Shown piece after piece: positions 7,956-14,788 of a stretch of DNA of 31,960 nucleotides. Position 1 is the first letter of the stretch. The number at the start of each line of letters is the position of its first letter. Origin of the DNA: Tissierella_B sp964485455 (GTDB lineage Bacteria; Bacillota; Clostridia; Tissierellales; Tissierellaceae). Where the stretch lies: NCBI GenBank assembly GCA_964485455.1, contig CAZAJU010000014.1, positions 1 to 31,960 on the forward strand, given 5' to 3'. The notes under the pieces are model-generated. The model had not been told where the DNA came from. It saw only the letters and a list, made by a program, of their open reading frames with translations, and made no database searches. A program made the position numbers and the translations under genes.

Positions 7956-9041
7956 TTAGTTGATATGAACTAGTACATTTTCCTCAAATAGGGTTGGGAT
8001 CTCTTCTATAGCTTTTTGCAAAGCACCCACATCATATAGTGGTCTTGCTCTTTCATATTCCTCTTTAGGCAAGAATTTTTCTTGAATTTCTTGAGGAATT
8101 TCAACATCTTCACGTATTGGATGTCCATATCCACGAGCAAAATTGATTTGACCTTCATCGCTTAACATATGCTCACGGGCAAGCATTGCTGAATATATAT
8201 GTGGAGCACCACTATTTATTAGTGGTATATAACCGGATATAACACTACCTTCTTCTGGTATGCAAATATCTAAATTCAAACTTTCAACTTCTTCATCCCA
8301 TTTTAAGGCATTGAAATCCCAAATAAATGATACTTCAACTTCACCTGTTTCAAATGCTGCTAAATCGTTATTTGCAACTCTTAAACGCCCCTCTTTTGCA
8401 AGTTGGGCATAAAAATCAAGTCCTGGCTGTAAATTCTCTAAGTCCCCACCAAATGCATAGGCTGCTGAAATAATTGCTAATTGATCTTGATTACCGGCAA
8501 TATCACCAATACTTACTGTGTAGTCCCCGTCTAATAAATCTTGATATGATGTCGGAGCCTTGTCTACTAGTTCTGGATTTGTTACCATTGATAAAACTCC
8601 ATAATAGGCCATTATCCAACGTCCTTCTTCATCTTTAGCCCAATCAGGAATACTATCCCAATAAGATGTCTTGTATGGATAAGCTAATCCTTTTTCAACT
8701 GCTATAGGTCCATAGGTTAATCCTACATCTGCCATATCTGCTGTTGGATTATTTCGCTCTGCATCCCATTTTGCAATGGATTTAGCGCTTCCCATATCAG
8801 TATCTGAATGTTTGATACCGTATTTCTCTTCTAAATCTTTCCATGAATCACCATAATTAGCCCATTCATCAGGCATACCTGTTGTAACAATAATACCTGT
8901 TTCTTTTGCCTTTTCAGTAATTTCTTCAATCGTTAATTTACTTGAATCAATGTCATCATTTGTTACAGCTTTTTTTCCACATCCTGTAACTGACAATAGT
9001 AAACAAAAAGATAATAAAATAAGCAATGACTTCTTTTTCAT
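7956..9041 (-). CDS. phnS: AEP ABC transporter substrate-binding lipoprotein
   Basis: This encodes an extracellular solute-binding protein of 361 residues. The N-terminus is a lipoprotein signal, KKKSLLILLSFCLLL followed by the lipobox VTGC, giving acylation at C21 and anchoring outside the membrane. The rest has the form of iron/putrescine/thiamine-type binding proteins, with the mature region starting near ITEKAKETGIIVTTGMPDEW. GAGGAGG lies 10 bases before the ATG. It is the first gene of the operon and separated from the next by a hairpin, as expected for a binding protein needed in excess. AEP as ligand is inferred from the operon. Confidence 0.88.
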   Translation of the reverse strand: MKKKSLLILLSFCLLLSVTGCGKKAVTNDDIDSSKLTIEEITEKAKETGIIVTTGMPDEWANYGDSWKDLEEKYGIKHSDTDMGSAKSIAKWDAERNNPTADMADVGLTYGPIAVEKGLAYPYKTSYWDSIPDWAKDEEGRWIMAYYGVLSMVTNPELVDKAPTSYQDLLDGDYTVSIGDIAGNQDQLAIISAAYAFGGDLENLQPGLDFYAQLAKEGRLRVANNDLAAFETGEVEVSFIWDFNALKWDEEVESLNLDICIPEEGSVISGYIPLINSGAPHIYSAMLAREHMLSDEGQINFARGYGHPIREDVEIPQEIQEKFLPKEEYERARPLYDVGALQKAIEEIPTLFEENVLVHIN

Positions 9042-9398
9042 ACTTTAATAGCCTCCTCGTAATTTTCACTAGTTTTTGTACTTTTTTACTTATTCATCTA
9101 ACCCTATTAAATATTTTTTAATATCTCTATATTAACACCCCTCTATTTTGATTTTTAATCTTTGATGTACTTTATTATTTCAAATTGATTATAAATCACA
9201 ATTGTAAAGTCCATATTAAACGCACGTAAATAATGTGCTTTTATATATTATTTAGTTGTTTTTAATTGTTTATTGATTTTGTGAATAACCTTTATATGTA
9301 CGGTAAGAATAAAGTTGTTCTAGAAATACAGGATAAAGTAGAGAGGAAATAGTAGGATAAGGATTGAAAAAGATATGGGACAATAGGGACAGGAGTTC
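9042..9398 (-). promoter_or_regulatory. Leader and promoter region of the phn operon
   Basis: There is no gene in these 357 bases. Transcription of the operon must start here. A possible minus-strand promoter is TTGTGA, 18 bases, TAATAA, but it is weak. The imperfect palindrome ATTGATTATAAATCACAAT (9184-9202) is a candidate operator, and GCACGTAAATAATGTGC (9222-9238) is a second one. A TTTACA element is present, but no tandem Pho box like that before pst was seen. Assignments are tentative. Confidence 0.35.
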
Positions 9399-9631
9399 TG
9401 AAGTGCACCCCAAATGTTAGACAATAAATCTAGCATTTGGAGGTGCATTTTTATGACTAAGTATAATTTAGAAACAAAAGAAAAAGCGACATTTGAAGTA
9501 TTGAAAAAAATAAATCTGTAAGACAGGTTGAAAAAGAGTTAGGTATACCAAAATCAGTTGTTCAAAGATGGATTACCTTATACAAAAAACTAGGACTAGA
9601 TGGTATTGCAGATAAAAAGGCAAAATATTGA
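9399..9631 (+). mobile_element. IS3-family (IS150-like) remnant with broken orfA
   Basis: The left end reads TGAAGTGCACCCCAAATG, a typical IS3-family terminal repeat. It forms a near-perfect hairpin with 9429-9447, whose right arm carries the GGAGG ribosome site. An ATG at 9453 opens orfA: MTKYNLETKEKATFEVLKK, then a frameshift in an A-run near 9510, then SVRQVEKELGIPKSVVQRW, the helix-turn-helix region of orfA. The frame stops at 9629-9631 where a second element begins. No orfB or right end remains for this copy, so it is dead. Confidence 0.8.
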
Positions 9632-9773
9632 ACTGACCCCCATAAGTTAGACCTAAAAAATCTAACTTATGGGGGTCAGTTCAATGCATGGCTCCTTTAG
9701 AATATCGAACCCTTGCATCCTAATGTTCATATTTTTAATTAAATAACTTGTCTACTTGACATGAGTCAGTTCA
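9629..9773. mobile_element. 145-bp deletion derivative of an IS3-family element
   Basis: The element begins TGAACTGACCCCC and ends GTCAGTTCA, matching terminal inverted repeats. The left end continues into a perfect 25-bp hairpin (9627-9651 with 9661-9685, nine-base loop). An open stretch at 9688-9723 then encodes MAPLEYRTLAS and a stop, closely resembling the C-terminal end of IS3-family orfB (SPVEYRT type). An AT-rich right end follows. It is therefore an IS with everything between its left end and the last dozen orfB codons deleted, the size of a MITE. It interrupts the older IS remnant on its left and abuts the direct repeat on its right. Confidence 0.75.
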
Positions 9774-10026
9774 AGTTATAAGAAGATCATATATCGGTCT
9801 ACACATCCTTAACTATATTAGTTGGGCCACCTTGCATATGCAGGTTGGCATAGGGTCATTGAGTGAATCCTCTCACCTATCCTTGGTATATTGGTTTTAT
9901 TGAGTTTTTATATTTTTAAAAGATTATTATGTCTATGAATTTCTTATTGGTGCTCTTGAATGACCAATTGAATCCTATTACAAACACTTGAAATAATTAC
10001 TTTATAACCATCTAAAAGCATTTCCA
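9774..10026. repeat. Direct repeat, copy 2 (about 250 bp)
   Basis: This is the partner of 82-335, in the same orientation. It contains the 3' end of the 76-aa gene. Its left edge coincides exactly with the right end of the IS deletion derivative, so the hairpin arm present in copy 1 has been lost here. Confidence 0.85.
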
Positions 10027-10174
10027 AATAATTCATATGATCAAAATTATGCGGGGGTTTGTCTATTAATGATGCAATGGCTTTATCAGGAAGCTCAAGT
10101 TCTTCCAAATAGATATTCCAAATACATCCTCTTAGGTTACCTCCCTCAAAAATCTTTCTATTTGTTTTTACCAT
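9944..10174 (-). CDS. 76-residue protein of unknown function
   Basis: This encodes a small soluble protein beginning MVKTNRKIFEGGNLRGC. It has two cysteines, an acidic middle (YLEELELPDKAIASLID) and a basic-amphipathic C-terminus ending VIQEHQ. No signal peptide, membrane segment or known motif is seen. GGGGGA lies 8 bases before the ATG. It lies downstream of two Nif11-type precursor genes on the same strand, but 187 bases separate them, so cotranscription is uncertain. A broken second copy lies at 252-335. I do not recognise the family; a RiPP-associated or mobile-cargo role is only a guess. Confidence 0.6.
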   Translation of the reverse strand: MVKTNRKIFEGGNLRGCIWNIYLEELELPDKAIASLIDKPPHNFDHMNYLEMLLDGYKVIISSVCNRIQLVIQEHQ

Positions 10175-10361
10175 TGGTTAATTCCCCCTACTAACTAATG
10201 TTACCAATAGATTACCATAAGTGTTAATACTTTGCAATATTTATAGATAAAGCTTCTAGAGAAACATTGGATGTAGTTTTTCTTATGAATTAGCTATGTT
10301 ATATATCATATTACCTCAATTCATAGGAGTTAAAAACCAAAGGTCTTAACAAAGGTAATTA

Positions 10362-10808
10362 TTATACCTTAGGTCCAAAATATTCTTCCACATTAAAATG
10401 TCCACAATCATAACATTTTCGATACTCCTCTGCAGCTGTATAATAGATACAATCATTATTATAAGAGTCAAGATGAATTCTAAATGTTTCTTCATCTATT
10501 GAAGGCATATGACAGTACACTAAATATCCTCTAGAAACAACTCTAACAGAGCCTCCAACTACTTCTCTTAGCTCATCATCAGAAAGTACACTAGTCGTTT
10601 TTTCACCCAGTGATTTAATCTCTTCAAGGCTTAATTCAAAACCATTCTCCTTAGCAAGTGGTATAAGCTCCTCCAATATTACCTTGTTCCAGTCCTCATC
10701 TGTAGCATTCTTTCCTTGTAACTTATACATTATTCTGTTGTATTTTTCTTTTAAGCTTTTGTCAGCTTCAGTAAGCATCATAAACTCGTTTAAATCTTCT
10801 TTTGACAT
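10362..10808 (-). CDS. Nif11-like leader peptide RiPP precursor (second of pair)
   Basis: This encodes a 148-residue precursor. The N-terminal leader (residues 1-86) is the Nif11 type: MSKEDLNEFMMLTEADKSLK, then LIPLAKENGFELSLEEIKSL, ending in LSDDELREVVGG, a double-glycine cleavage site. The presumed core of 62 residues starts SVRVVSRGYLVYC and has four cysteines spaced C-x20-C-x11-C-x2-C. AAGGAG lies 9 bases before the start. The leader is close to that of the upstream gene, so the pair arose by duplication. No lanthionine synthetase, cyclodehydratase, radical SAM enzyme or peptidase-transporter gene is in the window, so any maturation enzymes must be elsewhere. Confidence 0.85.
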   Translation of the reverse strand: MSKEDLNEFMMLTEADKSLKEKYNRIMYKLQGKNATDEDWNKVILEELIPLAKENGFELSLEEIKSLGEKTTSVLSDDELREVVGGSVRVVSRGYLVYCHMPSIDEETFRIHLDSYNNDCIYYTAAEEYRKCYDCGHFNVEEYFGPKV

Positions 10809-10866
10809 ATATATACACTCCTTTTTCTTCTAGTGGAAGATATTTTCTTGGTAATACTTCTATTAT

Positions 10867-11271
10867 CTATATATATTTACTTTCGTAATTTATACAAGTT
10901 AGACATGCTCTAGGGGTGGGTGGACTAAACTTAATTACATAATTTGGGCATTCATTAGTATCTTGAGCCCTGTATAACTTAAATGTTGCTTGGTCGACGT
11001 TAGCTTTACAAATTTGAACAAACCTGAATCTAAATTCACCCCCAGCTACCCTTTCAAGTTCATCGTCTGAGAGTTCAGTTTTAGGATCTTTCCAAAGCTC
11101 TTTCATATCCTCAAGGCTAAATTCAAAACCATTTTCCTTAGCAAGTGGTATTAGCTCCTCCGTTATAGCCTTGTCCCCTTTTAGCTTGTCCATAATTACG
11201 TTGTACTTTTCCTTTAAGCTTTTGTCAACTTCAGTTTGCATAATAAATCTGATTAAATCATCCTTTGACAT
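10867..11271 (-). CDS. Nif11-like leader peptide RiPP precursor (first of pair)
   Basis: This encodes a 134-residue precursor. The leader (residues 1-78) runs MSKDDLIRFIMQTEVDKSLK to LSDDELERVAGG, with the conserved LIPLAKENGFEFSLEDMK block; it is shorter by eight residues than its neighbour. The core starts EFRFRFVQICKANVDQATF and has four cysteines spaced C-x19-C-x14-C-x2-C, the same order as the second precursor, with a shared VDQATFKL/IDEETFRI element between the first two. AAGGAG lies 9 bases upstream. The two genes are 58 bases apart and probably cotranscribed. The product could be a modified peptide or a small metal-binding secreted protein. Confidence 0.85.
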   Translation of the reverse strand: MSKDDLIRFIMQTEVDKSLKEKYNVIMDKLKGDKAITEELIPLAKENGFEFSLEDMKELWKDPKTELSDDELERVAGGEFRFRFVQICKANVDQATFKLYRAQDTNECPNYVIKFSPPTPRACLTCINYESKYI

Positions 11272-11341
11272 GTGTATAGACTCCTTATCTATATTGGTTT
11301 ATCTATTTTATATAGAGATTGACATAGATTAATAGAAATAG

Positions 11342-11824
11342 CTAGTTCTTAATAGTTTTCATTAGCTCTATTGATTTTTCCTTGTCTATTTTATTATAGA
11401 ACTTGCCATTAATCATTATATTAGGTCCTAAATTGCATTTCTTAAAGCAATTTTGAGTTGAAAGTCTTATCTTCCCATCTTCAGTGGTTTCACCAAAGTC
11501 TATACCCAAAGTTTCTCTTACTGCTTTTAGCACTTCTATTGAACCATTTTTTGCACACCTACTTCCTGAACAGCAAACCACTTCATACTCCACTATTGAT
11601 TGCTTAATTGAAGGCATGAATTTTATCATTGTAGTTATAATTTTCTTGTCCAATTTAAATAATTCAGCAATTTGATTCTGGTGGCTAATAGATACACAAC
11701 CGAAAACATTTTGACACTCTACTAGGCTAGCTTTGACTCCATCTTGACTTCCAGTTCCATACCTATCTACTAATATTTCTATTGTTTCTTGAAAAGTTAA
11801 TTCTTTATCAGCAATTTCAGTCAT
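11342..11824 (-). CDS. NuoE/HydC-like [2Fe-2S] thioredoxin-fold protein
   Basis: This encodes a 160-residue electron-transfer protein of the NADH dehydrogenase 24-kDa subunit type. The four cluster cysteines are visible as CSGSRC (C-x4-C) and NCFKKCNLGPNIMING (C-x3-C). The N-terminal helical region (FQETIEILVDRYGTGSQDGV) is that of the family. The start at 11824 follows GGGAGG at 6 bases. Such subunits work with a flavin-containing NuoF-type partner in hydrogenases and formate dehydrogenases; none is next to it, so it is an orphan here. It lies just upstream of the RiPP precursors on the same strand (70-base gap), but a functional link is not shown. Confidence 0.82.
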   Translation of the reverse strand: MTEIADKELTFQETIEILVDRYGTGSQDGVKASLVECQNVFGCVSISHQNQIAELFKLDKKIITTMIKFMPSIKQSIVEYEVVCCSGSRCAKNGSIEVLKAVRETLGIDFGETTEDGKIRLSTQNCFKKCNLGPNIMINGKFYNKIDKEKSIELMKTIKN

Positions 11825-11907
11825 TTTAATCCTCCCTAAGCATAAGCCCAATTTTCATTTAAACTCCCCCTCATGCTCTTTAAAAAATTCATAATAAGTA
11901 AGTACAT

Positions 11908-12110
11908 TTTCAAGCTCTTCCAACTTATATATATCATATCTTATATGAGCCAATAAGGGCAATTCCTTTCTTGCCTTGTCTAGCAGGAACTGCTCCTATT
12001 GTAAATACTTGACTATCCACTGCCCGTAATCTAAATAGGATTTCCCAATGTAGGGGTCCTGTTTTCAAATTAAATGCCCCGGTACTATTATAAGCTTAGC
12101 TCCTTTTTCG
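11908..12110 (-). pseudogene. Fragment of a nitrilase-family gene
   Basis: These 200 bases match two separated parts of the gene at 20869-21702: 11910-11980 matches its 3' end (about 20873-20945), and 11985-12110 matches about 21072-21200, with the middle deleted and several frame-breaking changes. The shared run TAGGATTTCCCAATGTAGGG is nearly unchanged. It is a decayed partial duplicate or an independent relic of a paralogue. The rest of 11825-12318 shows no gene. Confidence 0.85.
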
Positions 12111-12318
12111 CTCATATTATCCTTCACTTTGTGCTTGAGTTTGTACTTACATGACTTAGTATCATTGTTTACTACTTGTACATAAGTATACCGTACAAGC
12201 TTCGATAATACTATTACTTTTTATAGTTTGAAAATAAGGGGAAAGTTGTAAGGGTTATAGCATTGGGCAAGAGATAAGCAACAAAAATAAACAAGATAAA
12301 TAAGATTGATAATTAATA

Positions 12319-12379
12319 TTGACATTACAAATAATATTTTATAATATAAATGCATATTTATATAAATCAATATTTATAT
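12319..12379 (+). promoter_or_regulatory. Promoter and likely ArsR operator
   Basis: TTGACA (12319-12324) is followed by 17 bases and TAATAT (12342-12347); an overlapping TATAAT at 12340 has 15-base spacing. Just downstream, ATATTTATAT occurs twice as a direct repeat (12354-12363 and 12370-12379) with ATATAAAT between, giving an AT-rich dyad of the kind ArsR-family repressors bind. Autoregulation by the next gene is therefore likely. Confidence 0.7.
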
Positions 12380-12387
12380 CAAAGGTT

Positions 12388-12711
12388 GTGATAGTTATAA
12401 ATACTCTCGGGGATATACAACAAGTTTTTAAAGTCTTAGCTGATGAAAATAGGTTGAAAATTGTTGAAGCCTTATCAAAAGAATGTGAAAGTGTTAATGA
12501 GATTGCTAGAAAGGCTGGAATTTCACAACCTTTAGCTTCCCATCATTTAAAGATATTGAAAAATGCTGGGCTAGCTCGTTATGAAAGTAGGGGTAGATTC
12601 AATTTATACTGAATATCAGATGAGATGGTCAGGGAGATCATTGAAAAATGTAAAGAGTTAGTGTCAATAATAGAAGGAAAAAAGATTGGGAAGGAGGCGG
12701 CATCTTGGTAG
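12388..12711 (+). CDS. ArsR-family regulator with an in-frame TGA
   Basis: The frame encodes a winged helix-turn-helix repressor: IQQVFKVLADENRLKIVEAL, then VNEIARKAGISQPLASHHLK as recognition region, then RYESRGRFNLY. A TGA at 12610-12612 follows, after which the same frame continues with ISDEMVREIIEKCKELVSII, the normal C-terminal dimer helix, to TAG at 12709. Family members usually have Trp, Ser, Arg or Cys at this position, so the codon may be a nonsense change of TGG or a recoded codon. The GTG start at 12388 has AAAGG only 2 bases away and is uncertain. The end overlaps the TTG start of the next gene, so the two are coupled. Without readthrough the protein loses its last helix. Confidence 0.75.
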
Positions 12712-14048
12712 AAGAGATTAAAGGCCGAAATAGTGGTTGTTGAGAACCCACAAATGGGAGTGCTGGTCAGCACAATGAAGAAAATACGGAAAATTGCCTT
12801 ATATGTGGTGGTAAACTAGATTATTTAGAAGTTGGAAAAGAGTTTAAATGTATAGAATGCGGCAAGATAGAACTAGGTTATGTACATTGCCCTAATGGCC
12901 ACTATGTATGTGATGCTTGTCATGGGGAAAAGTCCTTTAAAAACGTAATCCGCTTAATACATAAATCCAAAGGTAGCAATCCAATAAGTATAGCAGAAGA
13001 TATTATTAATAATGCTTCCCTTCCTATGCTAGGTTGTGAGCATGCTTGGGTAGCTGCAGGGTCATTATTAATTGCAATAAAAAATCATGGGGAAATCAAA
13101 ATAACTAATACACAAATAATTGAAGCTCTAAATCGTACACGCAAACAAGCTATTGGTGCTTATTGTGGCTTGACCGGTGTTTGTGGTGTTGCACCTGCAA
13201 TAGGTGCTGCATTTAGTGTTATTCTTGGAGCTGCTTGCCCTAAAGATAAGGAAACTGCTGCTACAATGCATGTTGTTTCTAGGGTTATTGAAGCTATAGC
13301 TAATGAAACAGGGCCATGCTGTTGTAAGAACTTTGTATATACAGCTTTAAGTACAAGTTGTACACTTGCAAAAGAGTACCTAAATATTGAACTTCCATGT
13401 GAAAGTCAATTAGTATGTAAGGATTCCGAAAGACATCCTCATGGATGTAGGAAAGAAAGATGTAAGTATTATCCAAATCAGCCTGAGCCTGTTATTATAG
13501 ATACTCCTAAGGATCCCTTTGAATACCTTAGGGCAAAGTCAATTGAACTTGGAGCAGAAGATGCAAAGATAATAGATACAGAAAATATCTTTGTGTATAA
13601 TTGGGTGGTATGGAAATGTAAATACGGTTGTCCTTTCTATGGAAAAGATGCTTGTCATCCTCCCTTGGTTCCTAGTGTTGAGGAAACGAAAAAAGTCGTA
13701 AAGGAGTATAGCAAAGCCTTATTAATAAAAGGTTCAAAAGGTTCAGCTACTTCCAGGGTTGCTTTAAGTATCGAACATGAGGCAGTAGGTCAAGGGCTCT
13801 ACAAAGCATTTGCCCTGATAGCTCTTCCAATTGATCAGGGCGAAGAAGGAAAAACATGACCAGGACAAGAACCAGAGACTCTGGAAGAGTCTAACTTGCC
13901 ACCGCAGAAAAACAGAGATATTAGACCTATGATGGAAGCCTGTGGTATTGATGTTTACAAAACCGTAAGATGTGCTGGATTTCAAATTGATACTAGAATA
14001 GAGACTTATGGTAGATGGAATTACTATGCGATGGTATTATTAGATTGA
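12705..14048 (+). CDS. DUF5714-DUF2284 protein, candidate selenoprotein
   Basis: One frame of 448 codons runs from TTG (12705, after AAGGAGGCGGC) to TGA (14046), broken only by TGA at 12741 and 13857. The N-terminus reads VEEIKGRNSGC, TGA, EPTNGS. A zinc ribbon follows (CLICGGK, CIECGK, CPNGHYVCDACH), then a DUF5714 domain (GCEHAWVAAGSLL to CGLTGVCGVAPAIGAAFSV), a Cys-rich linker, and a DUF2284 domain with CKYGCPFYGKDACHPP. Between 12744 and 13025 there is no start codon, so the ribbon is made only if the first TGA is read through. The C-terminal DUF2284 cysteines are missing (GQEPETLEESNLPPQK). It may be a selenoprotein or a decaying gene. Function unknown; an ArsR partner suggests metal or metalloid response. 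Confidence 0.7.
12741..12773 (+). promoter_or_regulatory. TGA plus SECIS-like hairpin
   Basis: After TGA at 12741-12743, 21 bases lead to the loop GGTC (12765-12768), closed by a perfect 5-bp stem GTGCT/AGCAC (12760-12764 with 12769-12773). The E. coli fdhF SECIS also has GGUC in its apical loop, 18 bases after UGA. A second small stem CCCA/TGGG sits between. The codon before is Cys, giving a Cys-Sec pair if recoded. Confidence 0.45.
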
Positions 14049-14111
14049 GGTAAGACATTATGGGGCGGTCATGGAAATTCATGTATCATAGCAATTACTT
14101 AACACCATTGC

Positions 14112-14140
14112 AACGAGGTGGGAGACATCTTCACCTCGTT
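14112..14140. repeat. AACGAGG palindrome after the DUF2284 gene
   Basis: A perfect 9-bp stem, AACGAGGTG with CACCTCGTT, encloses an 11-base loop. It lies 64 bases past the stop at 14046. No T-run follows on either strand, so termination is not clear. Related palindromes are at 27736-27761 and, decayed, at 1017-1047. Confidence 0.6.
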
Positions 14141-14177
14141 ATAATTCTACATTTATTAAGAGAATCCTCCTTTGAAC

Positions 14178-14207
14178 AAAAAATCTCCTTATCAGTGATA
14201 AGAAGAT
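14178..14207 (-). terminator. Terminator of the toxin-antitoxin operon
   Basis: On the minus strand ATCTTCTTATC, a three-base loop and GATAAGGAGAT form a stem of ten pairs with one mismatch, followed by a T-run and GTTC. It is 13 bases past the toxin stop. The same hairpin type is in the direct repeat near 71-95. Confidence 0.75.
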
Positions 14208-14219
14208 CAAATATCGCTT

Positions 14220-14438
14220 TTATACAGTTATTAGTATTATTAAATATTTATCATCTTTACTAAATATTATCCTAAAATTACCCACTCTAAGTCTATAATT
14301 TTCAGAGCTACCCTGTAATCTTTTAATATCTCCAAGGGGCAAATCGTTTATTGCCTTAATAATTCGCACTTGAGTATTCTTATCAAGTCTCTTTAAATAT
14401 TTAAGACTACTTTTCTCATACTTTATTCTATATTTCAT
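14220..14438 (-). CDS. RelE/ParE-family toxin, possibly shortened
   Basis: This encodes a 72-residue protein with the RelE fold pattern: YRIKYEKSSLKYLKRLDKNT, then KRLQGSSENYRLRVGNFRII, then DKYLIILITV. The family are ribosome-dependent mRNA endonucleases or gyrase inhibitors. The YRLRVGNFRIIF block holds conserved arginines. Family members usually continue 8-15 residues past this strand with a basic tail (RxxxYR type); here the frame stops at ITV, 13 bases before the terminator, so activity is uncertain. It overlaps the antitoxin gene by 11 bases. Confidence 0.85.
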   Translation of the reverse strand: MKYRIKYEKSSLKYLKRLDKNTQVRIIKAINDLPLGDIKRLQGSSENYRLRVGNFRIIFSKDDKYLIILITV

Positions 14439-14682
14439 CTTTATCGATCCCCAACTCTTTTAATAAATCATCCTGATCGATAAATTCACCCTTAAGTTTG
14501 ATTTCTTCAATACGAAGCTGGTCTTCTTCAGAAATATATTCATTTTCTGATTCATTTATTTTAGCCCATATACTCTGATTTTCCTTGAACTTAAGAAATT
14601 CCGCTAAATCTATTACTGTCTTAATATCTTCTGGTTTCAAATCGTCTTTTAAAAGCTCTTCTAATTTCCTTGCCAAGGTCAT
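14428..14682 (-). CDS. Antitoxin of the RelBE-like pair
   Basis: This encodes an 84-residue acidic protein. The N-terminus (ARKLEELLKDDLKPEDIKTV) is helical and probably the DNA-binding or dimer part; the C-terminal half (ENEYISEEDQLRIEEIKLKG to LGIDKDEI) is strongly acidic and would wrap the basic toxin. GGAGGG lies 5 bases before the ATG, and TATAAT lies upstream near 14717 on the minus strand. Antitoxin first with an overlapping toxin is the standard order; such operons are autoregulated by the complex. Named from position and composition more than from sequence motif. Confidence 0.78.
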   Translation of the reverse strand: MTLARKLEELLKDDLKPEDIKTVIDLAEFLKFKENQSIWAKINESENEYISEEDQLRIEEIKLKGEFIDQDDLLKELGIDKDEI

Positions 14683-14788
14683 AATATCCCTCCGTTCTTA
14701 CTTGCTATACTAATATTATACCCTAATTGGATTACTGTTGCTATTTCATTATTCGCAATTCAAAACATCCATTCTTAGCACATCTATT

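Noticed and set aside
12319..12612. A longer ArsR frame starting with ATG-like codon at 12319
   Set aside because: That stretch is the promoter (TTGACA and TAATAT) and operator; the residues before the GTG at 12388 are not protein-like.
12319..14048. Genome-wide use of TGA as tryptophan to explain the in-frame TGA codons
   Set aside because: TGA ends normal genes in the window, for example the phnV stop in the ATGA overlap with phnT, and Trp is coded by TGG elsewhere.
14112..14140. T-box or riboswitch because of ACGAGGTGG
   Set aside because: The T-box core GGTACCGCG is absent and no aminoacyl-tRNA synthetase or amino acid gene follows.
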